From contig OZ243959.1 in NCBI GenBank assembly GCA_965214525.1, forward strand, positions 2,046,001-2,110,000: a stretch of 64,000 nt of DNA. Reading direction: 5' to 3'. Source of the DNA: Qipengyuania_B sp965214525. GTDB lineage: Bacteria > Pseudomonadota > Alphaproteobacteria > Sphingomonadales > Sphingomonadaceae. A model generated the notes under the pieces. The model made no database searches and had not been told where the DNA came from. It worked only from the letters and a program-made list of their open reading frames with translations. This document shows, in pieces, positions 55,144-63,590 of this stretch (position 1 is the first letter of the stretch; each line of letters begins with the position of its first letter). The position numbers and the translations under genes were made by a program.

Positions 55144-56926
55144 CGTGATCCTTGCCCTGCAAGAACCGCCTCCCCCACAACTCCAGCGCCATGAATGCGC
55201 GCACCTCGCGGGTATTGTTCGCCCGGCCCGTCACATGATCCTCGATCATCCGCTCCACCGCTTCCCTGCGCAGCAGGCTCGAAGTGAAGCCATCGGGCTG
55301 CAGCAGCAGTTCGCGCGCATATTCGGCCATATCCCCTTTGAGCCATTCGCCGATGGGCACGGTGAACATCTGCTTTCTGCGGTAGGCCGCCTGCTCCCCG
55401 ATCATCGGCGCGACTGCCTTCTTGAAGGCATATTTCGTTTCGCCAGCGCGCAGTTTGAACGATGGAGGCGTGGTAAAGGCGAATTCCATCATCCGATAAT
55501 CTAGCATCGGCGTGCGCGCTTCGACGCCCACCGCCATGCCCATGCGATCGGGCTTGACCAGATTGTTGCCTGCAAGCAGCACCTGCATGTCGAACCCCAG
55601 CGCCTGGTTCAGCCGGTCCCAGTGGCGCATCTCGTCGAAATGCCTGTCCAGCAGCATCCGGCCGCTATGCGGATCGACATCATGTGCGAAGGACGAGCGA
55701 TACAGCGTCCTTTTCTGCTCGTCGGTCAATAACGAGATGTTGGCGAGATAGGCGCTGCGGAAGGCGTCGTCCGATGTGTCTGGGTCATGGTCTGCAAAGA
55801 AAGCGCGATACTTGTCATAGCCGGCGAACAATTCGTCTCCACCGTCGCCCGTCAGCACCATCTTCACATGGCGGCCAGCAAGCTGCGCGACGCGGTAGGT
55901 CGGCATGAACGATACATCGCCATGGGGCTGGTCAAGATGCCAGGCGACCTTGGGCCACAGGTCGGCGATGTTGTGGGTGACGATCTCCTCGATGTGATCT
56001 GTGCCGAACCGGGCCGCGACTTCGCGAGCATAGGCGCTCTCGTCGAAGCGGGGATCGTCAAAGCCGATCGAAAAGGTTTTGACCGGCGCGGGCAGTTGAC
56101 GGCTCATGAAGCCAACCACACTGGCAGAATCCACGCCGCCCGACAGGAACGCACCGAACGGGACATCAGCCCGCAACCGCAATCGCACCGCATCTTCGAA
56201 CAGTTCGAGGAAGCGCGTCGACCAGGCATCCTCATCGTAGCTGGCGATGTCCCTATCGCACAGCGTCCACCACCTTCGTCTGCTGATCCGCCCCCCTTCG
56301 ACCACCTCGGCCATCGTTCCTGGCGGCAGGTGAAAGATACCCCGAAACGCGGTATGCGGCGGCGGCACGTAATTATAAGTGAAGAACAGGTCGAGCGCCT
56401 GCGGATCATGGTTCGCCGACACTCCTCCGGCAAGCAGCGCCTTGATCTCGGATGCGAAGGAAAACCCCTTTCCGTCCTCATGGTAGAATAGCGGCTTGAT
56501 CCCGATGCGATCGCGATAGAGCCGCAATGTCCTGTCGCGCGCGTCCCAGATCGCTATCGCGAACATGCCGTTCAGGCGACGGACGAAATCGGGCCCCCAA
56601 TGGAGATAGGCCTGCAACAATACCTCGGTGTCGCAATGGGTGCGGAACCGCACCCCGTGCCCCCGCAATTCGTCCGCCAGTTCGACGAAGTTGAAGATTT
56701 CGCCGTTCTGCACCAGCGCGACGGTGCCGTCATCCGACATGAACGGCTGGTCGCCATCGTCCGGATCGATGATGGCCAGGCGCTGGTTGGCCAGAAACAG
56801 CGGACCATTGCTGAAGACCCCATCACCGTCGGGCCCGCGATGCTGCTGCTCCCGCGACATCGCGGCGATGCGCCCCATCGGGATGGAACGCCCGGTAAAG
56901 TCCCACGCTCCGGCGATACCGCACAT
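55136..56926 (-). CDS. asnB: Asparagine synthase (glutamine-hydrolysing)
   Basis: A 596-residue enzyme. The N-terminal glutaminase has the catalytic Cys2 in MCGIAGAWDF, then EQQHRGPDGDG, RLAIIDPDDGDQP and QNGEIFNFVEL. The synthetase domain has FLSGGVDSASVVGFM (PP-loop) and MVLTGDGGDELFAGYDKYR. In surface-polysaccharide loci such enzymes often amidate uronic acids rather than aspartate (WbpS-type role in Pseudomonas O-antigens). With UDP-GlcA-using enzymes nearby, that is a fair inference. The start must be ATG at 56924, so that Cys follows Met. Confidence 0.93.
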   Translation of the reverse strand: MCGIAGAWDFTGRSIPMGRIAAMSREQQHRGPDGDGVFSNGPLFLANQRLAIIDPDDGDQPFMSDDGTVALVQNGEIFNFVELADELRGHGVRFRTHCDTEVLLQAYLHWGPDFVRRLNGMFAIAIWDARDRTLRLYRDRIGIKPLFYHEDGKGFSFASEIKALLAGGVSANHDPQALDLFFTYNYVPPPHTAFRGIFHLPPGTMAEVVEGGRISRRRWWTLCDRDIASYDEDAWSTRFLELFEDAVRLRLRADVPFGAFLSGGVDSASVVGFMSRQLPAPVKTFSIGFDDPRFDESAYAREVAARFGTDHIEEIVTHNIADLWPKVAWHLDQPHGDVSFMPTYRVAQLAGRHVKMVLTGDGGDELFAGYDKYRAFFADHDPDTSDDAFRSAYLANISLLTDEQKRTLYRSSFAHDVDPHSGRMLLDRHFDEMRHWDRLNQALGFDMQVLLAGNNLVKPDRMGMAVGVEARTPMLDYRMMEFAFTTPPSFKLRAGETKYAFKKAVAPMIGEQAAYRRKQMFTVPIGEWLKGDMAEYARELLLQPDGFTSSLLRREAVERMIEDHVTGRANNTREVRAFMALELWGRRFLQGKDHDG

Positions 56927-56929
56927 CGC

Positions 56930-57487
56930 TCAGTTGACCTTGCGCGAAAGAAGCGTGGACACGGTCTGCGCCAGGATCACCAGATCGCGGCCCAGGCTGG
57001 GATGGCGCACGTAATCGAGATCGAGTGCCAAACGCTGTTCCGCCGTCGCCGCTGACCGCAACCGTGCTTGCGCCGCGCCGGTCATACCCGGCCTCACGCT
57101 TGTTCGCCGGCGCCACTGTGCGGGCGTGTAATCGTGTTCCTGCATCGGCGTATCGGGGCGCGGGCCGACCAGGCTCATGTCGCCGCGCACCACGTTGAAC
57201 AATTGCGGCAGTTCGTCCAGACTGGTTCGCCGCAGGAACGCTCCCATCGGTGTGATCCGGCGATCACCCGGCTGCGTGCGAAAGCCCCCGAGATCGGCGG
57301 CATTGGCCACCATCGTGCGGAATTTGGCGATGCGGAACACCCGGCCATTCCTCCCGACACGATCTTGCAGGAACAGCGCCGGGCCGGGCGAATCCACTTT
57401 GACGAGGATCGCCAGCACGATCAGCAATGGCGCAAGCAGCGCCAGCAAACCCGTCGCGACCAGCACGTCGAACACCCGCTTTGCCAT
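56930..57487 (-). CDS. Initiating sugar-phosphate transferase (polyprenyl-phosphate type)
   Basis: A 185-residue monotopic phosphoglycosyl transferase: one re-entrant or transmembrane N-terminal helix (FDVLVATGLLALLAPLLIVL), then RVGRNGRVFRIAKFRTM with the core Lys/Phe/Arg. The catalytic and acceptor region is RRTSLDELPQLFNVVRGDMS, then LVGPRPD. It is of the short PglC size rather than the long WbaP form. It would load the first sugar phosphate on undecaprenyl phosphate. The frame extends upstream to 57838, but MAKRVFD at 57487 fits the family and lies 4 bases after the HpcH-like stop. Confidence 0.9.
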   Translation of the reverse strand: MAKRVFDVLVATGLLALLAPLLIVLAILVKVDSPGPALFLQDRVGRNGRVFRIAKFRTMVANAADLGGFRTQPGDRRITPMGAFLRRTSLDELPQLFNVVRGDMSLVGPRPDTPMQEHDYTPAQWRRRTSVRPGMTGAAQARLRSAATAEQRLALDLDYVRHPSLGRDLVILAQTVSTLLSRKVN

Positions 57488-57491
57488 GCCG

Positions 57492-58319
57492 CTATGCCTT
57501 GCTCCGTTCCACGATCGTGCCGACCCGCCGGACGACGGCAGCGTGGTTGGCGACAAGTTCCGCATGATCCAACGAGGCCGCCATATCGTGAATGCCATGC
57601 AGCTTGCCGATCTCTTCCGATAGCCAAGGCCCTGCCTCCGGCCACGGGGTTTGCGGATTCCGCGGGGCGTGGCGCATGAAGTTGCGCGACAGGATGACGC
57701 GGCTCGATCCCAGTCGAACGTGCTCGCGCATGATGAGTTCGGCCGGAAGGTCACCCTGACCGGCCCGTGCGATGCCGCCAAAGCCGAACGGTTTGCCCAG
57801 TTCGCGCAAATCCTGGCACACCTGCTCGAGCAGCCCATTGGCCAGCGGTTCGAACATGAAGGTCATGTCGAGCGACAGGTGCAGGTCGTTCAGCCCGATG
57901 AAAACCTCTGAAACCGCGGGCAATCGCGCGACCTCGGCGCATATCTGCAACGCTTGCGCGGTTTCCACCAACGGCACGAAGGCGGCGCGTCCGCCGATCA
58001 TGTCACCGGCTGCGGCAATTTCGTCCAGGGTTCGGAACATCGGCAGCATGATGAGGTTCGCGCCGCCCGCGATTGCCCGGTCGATCTCGTCGCGCGACCC
58101 ATCGTGCAAGGGATCGATGCGAACCATGAGATCCGCTTCCGTCATCACCTGTGCGATGATCGGCACATCGTCCATGCGGTGCTGGCTGATCCAGGTATCG
58201 CGCCCGCGTTGACGCTCTTGCTTACCCTGCCGTTCCAGATCGACCATGATCCGGTTGACGCCGCATCGCTGCGCGATCGCTGCCTGCGCGGGGTCGGCCG
58301 TGATCAGGATGAATTTCAT
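57492..58319 (-). CDS. HpcH/HpaI aldolase/citrate lyase-family protein
   Basis: A 275-residue TIM-barrel protein with metal-site motifs: VRIDPLHDGSRDEIDRAI (conserved Arg), LIMLPMFRTLDEI, PLVETAQALQI (metal Glu) and IGLNDLHLSL (metal Asp). Family members do pyruvate or acyl-CoA aldol chemistry. Here it begins an operon with the initiating transferase, asnB and a glycosyltransferase, so a role in making a non-sugar substituent is plausible. The ATG two codons inside the frame (58319) gives MKFILITAD. Confidence 0.8.
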   Translation of the reverse strand: MKFILITADPAQAAIAQRCGVNRIMVDLERQGKQERQRGRDTWISQHRMDDVPIIAQVMTEADLMVRIDPLHDGSRDEIDRAIAGGANLIMLPMFRTLDEIAAAGDMIGGRAAFVPLVETAQALQICAEVARLPAVSEVFIGLNDLHLSLDMTFMFEPLANGLLEQVCQDLRELGKPFGFGGIARAGQGDLPAELIMREHVRLGSSRVILSRNFMRHAPRNPQTPWPEAGPWLSEEIGKLHGIHDMAASLDHAELVANHAAVVRRVGTIVERSKA

Positions 58320-58651
58320 GTGCAACCGGTACCCGCTGACGCAAGCGTGATGGCGACAAGGTTATGCCGCCCTAGCGTGTTCCCGCCGATCAGTGCAGAT
58401 ATCTGCCGAAGTTCGACCGGGTTTGAGAACAGCGGGCGTCTAACATGTCGGCATGACGTGGCAACCACGTTGTTTTGACCCCAAGAGGCCTTGGAACATC
58501 GGTCCTCGCCATCTGCTGCCCAATTAACGTGCTGTTCTGCAATTCACGCAACATATGATCATCAATCCATGTGTATCGGTGAAAACTGATTGGCAAACCG
58601 CGCGGCAATCTGCGTATCACGCGCTCAAGTCCGCTTTTATCGAGGTAAGAC
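58320..58651. other. Intergenic region between two divergent polysaccharide operons
   Basis: These 332 bases separate the HpcH operon from the UDP-xylose operon, so they should hold two opposing promoters. A perfect inverted repeat ACGTGG-CAA-CCACGT lies at 58456-58470. A second, CCAAG-AGGC-CTTGG, lies at 58481-58494, with TTGACC between them. An 89-codon reverse frame here shows no family features. I see no other gene. Confidence 0.6.
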
Positions 58652-59611
58652 GTGCCCATTGACCCTTATAAACGCCACCGCGTGCTCGTAACCGGCGGCG
58701 CCGGCTTCCTCGGATCGCATCTGGTCGACCGTTTGCTCGAACGCGGCGACGAGGTGTTGTGCGTGGATAATTTGTTCACCGGGGACAAAAGCAATCTCGA
58801 TCATCTGAAGACCAATCCGCGCTTCGAGTTCCTGCGGCACGATGTGTGCCTGCCGCTGTTCGTCGAGGTCGATGCGATCTACAACCTCGCCTGCCCGGCA
58901 TCGCCTGTGCATTACCAGTATGATCCGGTGCAGACGACGAAGACAAGCGTCCACGGCGCGATCAACGTGCTGGGGCTGGCCAAGCGGTTGAAAGTGCCGA
59001 TCTTCCAAGCTTCTACCAGCGAGGTGTACGGCGATCCGAAGGTTCACCCGCAACCGGAATCCTATTGGGGGCATGTCAACCCGATCGGCATTCGCAGCTG
59101 TTACGACGAGGGCAAACGCTGCGCCGAGACGCTGTTCTTCGACTATCATCGGCAGCACGGCCTGGATGTGAAGGTCGCGCGCATCTTCAACACCTATGGT
59201 CCGCGGATGAACCCGGCCGACGGACGGGTCGTTTCCAATTTCATCGTGCAGGCCTTGAAGGGCGACGATATCACGATTTACGGCAACGGCTCGCAAACCC
59301 GGTCGTTCTGCTACGTCGATGATCTCATCGCCGGGTTCCTCGCCTTCATGGATGCCGGACCCCACGTGCATGGTCCGATCAATATCGGCAATCCCAATGA
59401 ATTCACCATTCGTCAGCTGGCCGAACAGGTTCTGGCCAAGGTCGGCGGAAAGTCCAGACTGATCGAGGAGCCCCTGCCGCAAGACGATCCGACGCAGCGC
59501 CAGCCCGACATTGCCCTGGCGCGCAAACTGCTGGGATGGGAGCCGAAGGTCGAGCTTGATGAAGGGCTCGACATGACCATCGCCTATTTCCGCAAGAAGC
59601 TTGCCGAATAG
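58652..59611 (+). CDS. UDP-glucuronate decarboxylase (UDP-xylose synthase)
   Basis: A 319-residue extended SDR of the UXS type, converting UDP-glucuronate to UDP-xylose. VLVTGGAGFLGSHLVDRLLE binds NAD. DNLFTGDKSN, NLACPASPVHYQYDPVQTTK, STSEVYGDPKVHPQ, SCYDEGKRCAETL (Tyr-Lys) and NTYGPRMNPADGRVVSNF are UXS signatures. The start is GTG at 58652, with GAGGTAAG upstream. It supplies UDP-xylose to the locus and leads a two-gene operon. Confidence 0.92.
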   Translation: MPIDPYKRHRVLVTGGAGFLGSHLVDRLLERGDEVLCVDNLFTGDKSNLDHLKTNPRFEFLRHDVCLPLFVEVDAIYNLACPASPVHYQYDPVQTTKTSVHGAINVLGLAKRLKVPIFQASTSEVYGDPKVHPQPESYWGHVNPIGIRSCYDEGKRCAETLFFDYHRQHGLDVKVARIFNTYGPRMNPADGRVVSNFIVQALKGDDITIYGNGSQTRSFCYVDDLIAGFLAFMDAGPHVHGPINIGNPNEFTIRQLAEQVLAKVGGKSRLIEEPLPQDDPTQRQPDIALARKLLGWEPKVELDEGLDMTIAYFRKKLAE

Positions 59612-59616
59612 GCTTA

Positions 59617-60621
59617 TTGCCGGTGCGGATCCTCGTAACCGGGATCGCGGGGTTCATCGGAGCCGCGCTCGCGCACCGGTTGCTGGGGCGGGGCGATCAT
59701 GTCGTGGGCATCGACGATCTCAATCCGTATTACGACGCTGCATTGAAGACAGCGCGATTGCACCGGCTGCGCGCCGTCGGCGACGACCGGCTTGCCTTTC
59801 ATGGCTTGGACTTCGTCGATGCAACCACATTGCACGATACCTTGGCCGCGCTGGATATCGACTGCATCGTTCATCTGGGGGCGCAGGCGGGGATACGTTA
59901 TGCACTCGAACAGCCGGCGGCGTATCTTCAGGCGAATATCGTGGGGCATTTCAACATGCTGGAATTGGCCCGCCAGCGACAGGTCCGCCATTTCGTCTAT
60001 GCCAGTTCCTCCAGCGTGTACGGTGCGAACGCCAAGCTGCCATTCTCCATCGATGACCGCGTCGATCATCCGATATCACTCTACGCCGCCACGAAGCGGG
60101 CGGATGAACTGATCAGCGAAAGCTACGCGCATCTCCATCGCCTGCCGCAAACCGGGCTGCGGTTCTTCACGGTCTACGGCCCCTGGGGCCGGCCGGACAT
60201 GATGATGTGGCTGTTCACGCAAAAGATCCTGGCGGGCGAGCCCATCAGCGTGTTCAATCACGGCGATATGTGGCGCGACTTCACCTATGTCGATGACGTG
60301 GTGGATGGGATGGTTGCCGCAATCGACCGTCCCCCTGCAGACGATGGCGAGACGAAGCCGGGTGGCTCGCGAGCCCCCCATGCCCTGTATAATATCGGCA
60401 ACGGCCGTTCCGAACATCTGACAACCGTGATCGGCCTGCTGGAACGCGCCTGCGGCCGCCCGGTTCAGCGCGAATTGCAAGCGATGCAGCCTGGCGATGT
60501 CCGCAAGACCCTCGCCGATATCGATGCGATGAAGCGCGATTTCGGTTACATCCCAAAAACCTCGATCGAGACCGGCATCCCGCTATTCGTGGAATGGTAC
60601 AAGCATTATCACCGGCGGTGA
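59617..60621 (+). CDS. UDP-glucuronate 4-epimerase-like NAD-dependent epimerase
   Basis: A 334-residue extended SDR. ILVTGIAGFIGAALAHRLL binds NAD. GIDDLNPYYDAALKTARL, HLGAQAGIRYALEQPAAY, YASSSSVYGAN, DHPISLYAATKRADEL (Tyr-Lys) and FFTVYGPWGRPDMMMWLFT are typical of UDP-GlcA 4-epimerases, which make UDP-galacturonate. TTG at 59617 or GTG at 59623 could start it. It follows the UXS gene by 5 bases and converges on wecB with a 13-base overlap. UDP-glucose dehydrogenase, needed for its substrate, is not in the window. Confidence 0.9.
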   Translation: MPVRILVTGIAGFIGAALAHRLLGRGDHVVGIDDLNPYYDAALKTARLHRLRAVGDDRLAFHGLDFVDATTLHDTLAALDIDCIVHLGAQAGIRYALEQPAAYLQANIVGHFNMLELARQRQVRHFVYASSSSVYGANAKLPFSIDDRVDHPISLYAATKRADELISESYAHLHRLPQTGLRFFTVYGPWGRPDMMMWLFTQKILAGEPISVFNHGDMWRDFTYVDDVVDGMVAAIDRPPADDGETKPGGSRAPHALYNIGNGRSEHLTTVIGLLERACGRPVQRELQAMQPGDVRKTLADIDAMKRDFGYIPKTSIETGIPLFVEWYKHYHRR

Positions 60622-61763
60622 ACCGATCGGGTCGCCGGCACGAGTTCGTCGTGAAGGACGCGCACGATACGCTCGCTCGCCCGGCCATCGCCGAATGGGA
60701 AGGATTGCCGGGCCATCCGGTCATAGGCTGCCCGGTCATCCAGCAATCGGCTGGCCGCAGCGACGATCGCATCGCTGTGCATTCCGACCAGTTCCGCGTT
60801 CCCGGTCGCCACGGCTTCACCGCGTTCGGTGCGTTGGCGCATGACCAGGACCGGTTTACCCAGGGCCGGCCCCTCCTCCTGGACGCCGCCGCTATCGGTC
60901 AGCACGATGGCGCAACGGATCATGATTCGAACGAAGCTCGCATAATCGAGATCGTCCAGCAGGATGACGTTGGGAATATCGGCAAGGCCGCGAACCAGCG
61001 TTTCACGCAATTGCGGCTGCCGATGCAGCGGCAGCACGATCGCGACATCCTCCCGACGTGCGATGCGCGCGATGGCAGAGACGATTTCGCCGAGGCGGGG
61101 CAGGTTCTCCCGCCGGTGTACGGTTACCAGGACGACGCGCCGCGGGCCGGCCGTGGCGATTGCCGATTGTCCCGCCGCACCCAATTGCGGATCGCGAGCC
61201 AGCTCCTCGCGGCACCATAGCAGCGCGTCGACCCCGGTATTGCCGGTGAGCCAGATGCGCGCCGGGTCAATATTCTCCGCCATCAGCGCGCACTGTGCCG
61301 ACCAGGTTGGCGCGAAATGCCATTGCGCCAGCGCCGAAACGATCCGCCGATTGCCTTCTTCGGGCCAGGGATGCAGCGGGTCGCCGCTGCGCAGCCCGGC
61401 TTCCACATGGGCGATCGGAACGGTGCGATGATAGGCCGCGATCGCGCCTGCCATCGCACTGGTCGTGTCGCCCTGCACCAGGACACATTGCGGCGCCTCG
61501 CGTTCCAATGAACCGCCGATGGCCGTAAGCAAGCGCGCGGCCAGGGCGTCCAGCGACTGACCGGCGCGCAGCACGCCCAAATCGTCGTCAGCCGCGACTC
61601 CCCACAGCTTCATCACCGGTTCGATCAGTTCGCGGTGCTGGCCGGTCAGGCAGATGCGGCATTCCATCCGGCCATCGTCGCGAATGGCGCGCACCAACGG
61701 CAGCAGCTTTATTGCTTCGGGCCGGGTACCGATAATTGCGAGGATGCGTGCGCGTTCCGCCAT
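60609..61763 (-). CDS. wecB: UDP-N-acetylglucosamine 2-epimerase (non-hydrolysing)
   Basis: A 384-residue GT-B-fold epimerase making UDP-ManNAc. IIGTRPEAIKLLPLV, CLTGQHRELIEPV, VQGDTTSAMAGA, HVEAGLRSGD, WPEEGNRRIVSAL, TVHRRENL, TDSGGVQEE and GKPVLVMRQRTERGEAV are all present. The ATG at 61761-61763 (MAERARILAI) is the likely start, since the frame opens 11 codons earlier. No wecC lies beside it. Confidence 0.94.
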   Translation of the reverse strand: MAERARILAIIGTRPEAIKLLPLVRAIRDDGRMECRICLTGQHRELIEPVMKLWGVAADDDLGVLRAGQSLDALAARLLTAIGGSLEREAPQCVLVQGDTTSAMAGAIAAYHRTVPIAHVEAGLRSGDPLHPWPEEGNRRIVSALAQWHFAPTWSAQCALMAENIDPARIWLTGNTGVDALLWCREELARDPQLGAAGQSAIATAGPRRVVLVTVHRRENLPRLGEIVSAIARIARREDVAIVLPLHRQPQLRETLVRGLADIPNVILLDDLDYASFVRIMIRCAIVLTDSGGVQEEGPALGKPVLVMRQRTERGEAVATGNAELVGMHSDAIVAAASRLLDDRAAYDRMARQSFPFGDGRASERIVRVLHDELVPATRSVHRR

Positions 61764-61804
61764 GCTGGGCGCCATATATGGCGGCGCCCGCCCCATGCCA
61801 ACGC

Positions 61805-62464
61805 TCAGTCGTCGATAGCGTTCTCATCGACCGGCAGGGGCGCGGGGGTCGGACTTTCGAACGCGGTATCCTTCTGGGGGTCAGCCGGTGGCAAACGGTC
61901 GGCATCATAAATCGACGCGGGCGGGGCATCGGCATCGAACACTTCATCACCGACCGGCTGAGCCTGTTCGCGCCGCAACCGCTCCATATATTCACGCTCG
62001 ATCTGCTCGACCCGCGCCTGCTCCGCGGCGGCATCCTCATCGATGGTCGACAGCCGCTCTTCCCGCGCTTCGGCGATCAACTGGCCGAATCGGGCTTCGG
62101 CGCTCTCGCGGCGCTCGCGATAGGCGGCCTCGATCAGCTTCTGCGTGCAGCCCGTCAGCCCGCCCGAACCGGTGGGCGAGCAGGAATTAATTCCGAAATC
62201 GCCAACCGACTGGAATTCGCGCACGCGGTCGGCCCAGGAGGTGTTCGCCGGATCGGTGCTGTAGCGCAGCGATTTGGGAATGCGGTACTGGTCTTCCAGA
62301 ATGCCGCATACGGTGATGACGGTGTCGGTCGATGCCGGACATTCCTCGTTCTCCGTAATGTACACCACGTTCACCGCGGTATCCTCGTCCTGCGCCGCGG
62401 CAGGCGCGGCGAATGCCGCTGTTGCCAGCAGCACCGTCGTCATCAAATTGGAAGGCAGCTTCAT
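61805..62464 (-). CDS. Secreted hypothetical protein with coiled-coil region
   Basis: A 219-residue protein. The signal peptide is MKLPSNLMTTVLLATAAFAA with cleavage after APAAAQ. A short domain has cysteines in ENEECPAST, TVCGILE, INSCSP and LTGCTQ. A charged helical stretch follows (RRESAEARFGQLIAEARE, EQARVEQIEREYMERLRRE), then an acidic proline-rich tail. I do not recognise the family. The ATG at 62464 is chosen for the signal peptide, since the frame is open far upstream. Confidence 0.7.
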   Translation of the reverse strand: MKLPSNLMTTVLLATAAFAAPAAAQDEDTAVNVVYITENEECPASTDTVITVCGILEDQYRIPKSLRYSTDPANTSWADRVREFQSVGDFGINSCSPTGSGGLTGCTQKLIEAAYRERRESAEARFGQLIAEAREERLSTIDEDAAAEQARVEQIEREYMERLRREQAQPVGDEVFDADAPPASIYDADRLPPADPQKDTAFESPTPAPLPVDENAIDD

Positions 62465-62582
62465 GGCAATGTCCTGGTTGCACGATCGATATTGCGCGAC
62501 AGTCTCGCAAACCGAATGAACGGACAGTGAAACGCCGGGCGAAGAACCAGCGTCCGAAGGCGGCTCCGGTTCCGGCTGGAGG

Positions 62583-63104
62583 TCAGATGCGCTCCGATAC
62601 CTTGATGGCCGCGCGGCAGCCAAGCCGTATCAGACCGGACAGCAGCGGGTAGGCCGGCGCGCGTTCGGCACCGTGGGCAAGCGCCGCATCGCGATGCTGG
62701 CGCTCGTCTTCCCGAAAGGTGTCGATCATGCCGGCCAATTCGGGATCGACGTCGTTCTCGTGGAGCGCGTCCAGTTGCTCGGAATAGTGCCGGTCGATCT
62801 CCTCTTCCACGGCAGCCGTACACGCCATCGCGGCTTCCGGGCCGAGCAGGGCGGTCGCTGCCCCAAGCGCATAGCCTGCCGCCGACCAAATGGGCTGCAA
62901 GGCAGTGGGCCGCACCCCGCGACGTGCCATCAACGCATCGAACTGCTCTCGATGGACCGCTTCCTGTGCCGCCATGTGGCGGATTTCCGCGGAATGCGGG
63001 CCGCGATTGCCCATGACGGCGAGCTGCCCTTCATAGATGCGGGTTGCCCCGAACTCGCCCGCCTGATCGACGCGGATCATCCGGTGAATGGCATCTCGTT
63101 TCAT
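62583..63104 (-). CDS. coq7: Demethoxyubiquinone hydroxylase family protein (Coq7/UbiF-like)
   Basis: A 173-residue ferritin-like di-iron monooxygenase for the penultimate step of ubiquinone synthesis. The ligand motifs are in order: RVDQAGEFGATRIYEGQ, AAQEAVHREQFDALM, AVEEEIDRHYSEQLD and FREDERQHRDAAL. The ATG at 63102-63104 overlaps the dsbB TGA (ATGA). The frame is open upstream through dsbB in another register, which is ignored. Confidence 0.94.
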   Translation of the reverse strand: MKRDAIHRMIRVDQAGEFGATRIYEGQLAVMGNRGPHSAEIRHMAAQEAVHREQFDALMARRGVRPTALQPIWSAAGYALGAATALLGPEAAMACTAAVEEEIDRHYSEQLDALHENDVDPELAGMIDTFREDERQHRDAALAHGAERAPAYPLLSGLIRLGCRAAIKVSERI

Positions 63105-63577
63105 CGTGGCGTCCTTTTCAGCAGCAGGGTGATGATCGCGATACCAGCGAACAGCGACAGGGCAAAGTTCCACCCGGCAAGCGATACGCCCAGGAAGTGC
63201 CAGGGGGCGGCGTCGCAGCGGATCAACGGCGTCGCGATCACCGCGTCGAGCGCGCTGCCACCGCCCGCTTGCGGAGCGCCCGCGCAACCGGTCACGCCCT
63301 GCCAGAAGCCGTATTCCACCCCGGCGTGGAACCCGCCGATGATACCCGATGCGATGATGGCGAATGCCGACAGGGCCACCCACAGGCGCGGCGGCGGGAC
63401 GATGAAGGCCGCGACCGCCCAGGCCAGCGCGGCGAAGTGCGGCCAGCGCTGCCACCAGCACATCTCGCATGGGTAAAGGCCGAAACCGTATTGCGCGATG
63501 TACGCCCCGCCCAGCAAAGCCAGCGGGGTCAACAGCGCGATCAGGCGCGCCAGCCGGGACGAAGGGGTATCCAGCAA
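63101..63577 (-). CDS. dsbB: Disulfide bond formation protein B
   Basis: A 158-residue, four-helix inner-membrane quinone reductase that reoxidises DsbA. The first redox pair is CEMC in YPCEMCWWQRWPH. The second pair is formed by Cys in GVTGCAGAPQ and LIRCDAAPW. The most likely start is TTG at 63577 (MLDTPSSRLARL), because upstream codons run into the S41 protease gene. A short gap of 13 bases follows that gene, and coq7 is coupled downstream. Confidence 0.88.
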   Translation of the reverse strand: MLDTPSSRLARLIALLTPLALLGGAYIAQYGFGLYPCEMCWWQRWPHFAALAWAVAAFIVPPPRLWVALSAFAIIASGIIGGFHAGVEYGFWQGVTGCAGAPQAGGGSALDAVIATPLIRCDAAPWHFLGVSLAGWNFALSLFAGIAIITLLLKRTPR

Positions 63578-63590
63578 CGGCTGACGGGAA

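Noticed and set aside
57488..57838. N-terminal extension of the sugar-phosphate transferase
   Set aside because: It overlaps the HpcH-like gene in another frame; MAKRVFD at 57487 is the family-like start.
58390..58659. 89-codon reverse frame in the divergent intergenic region
   Set aside because: No recognisable features or ribosome-binding site, and it overlaps the start of the UDP-xylose synthase gene.
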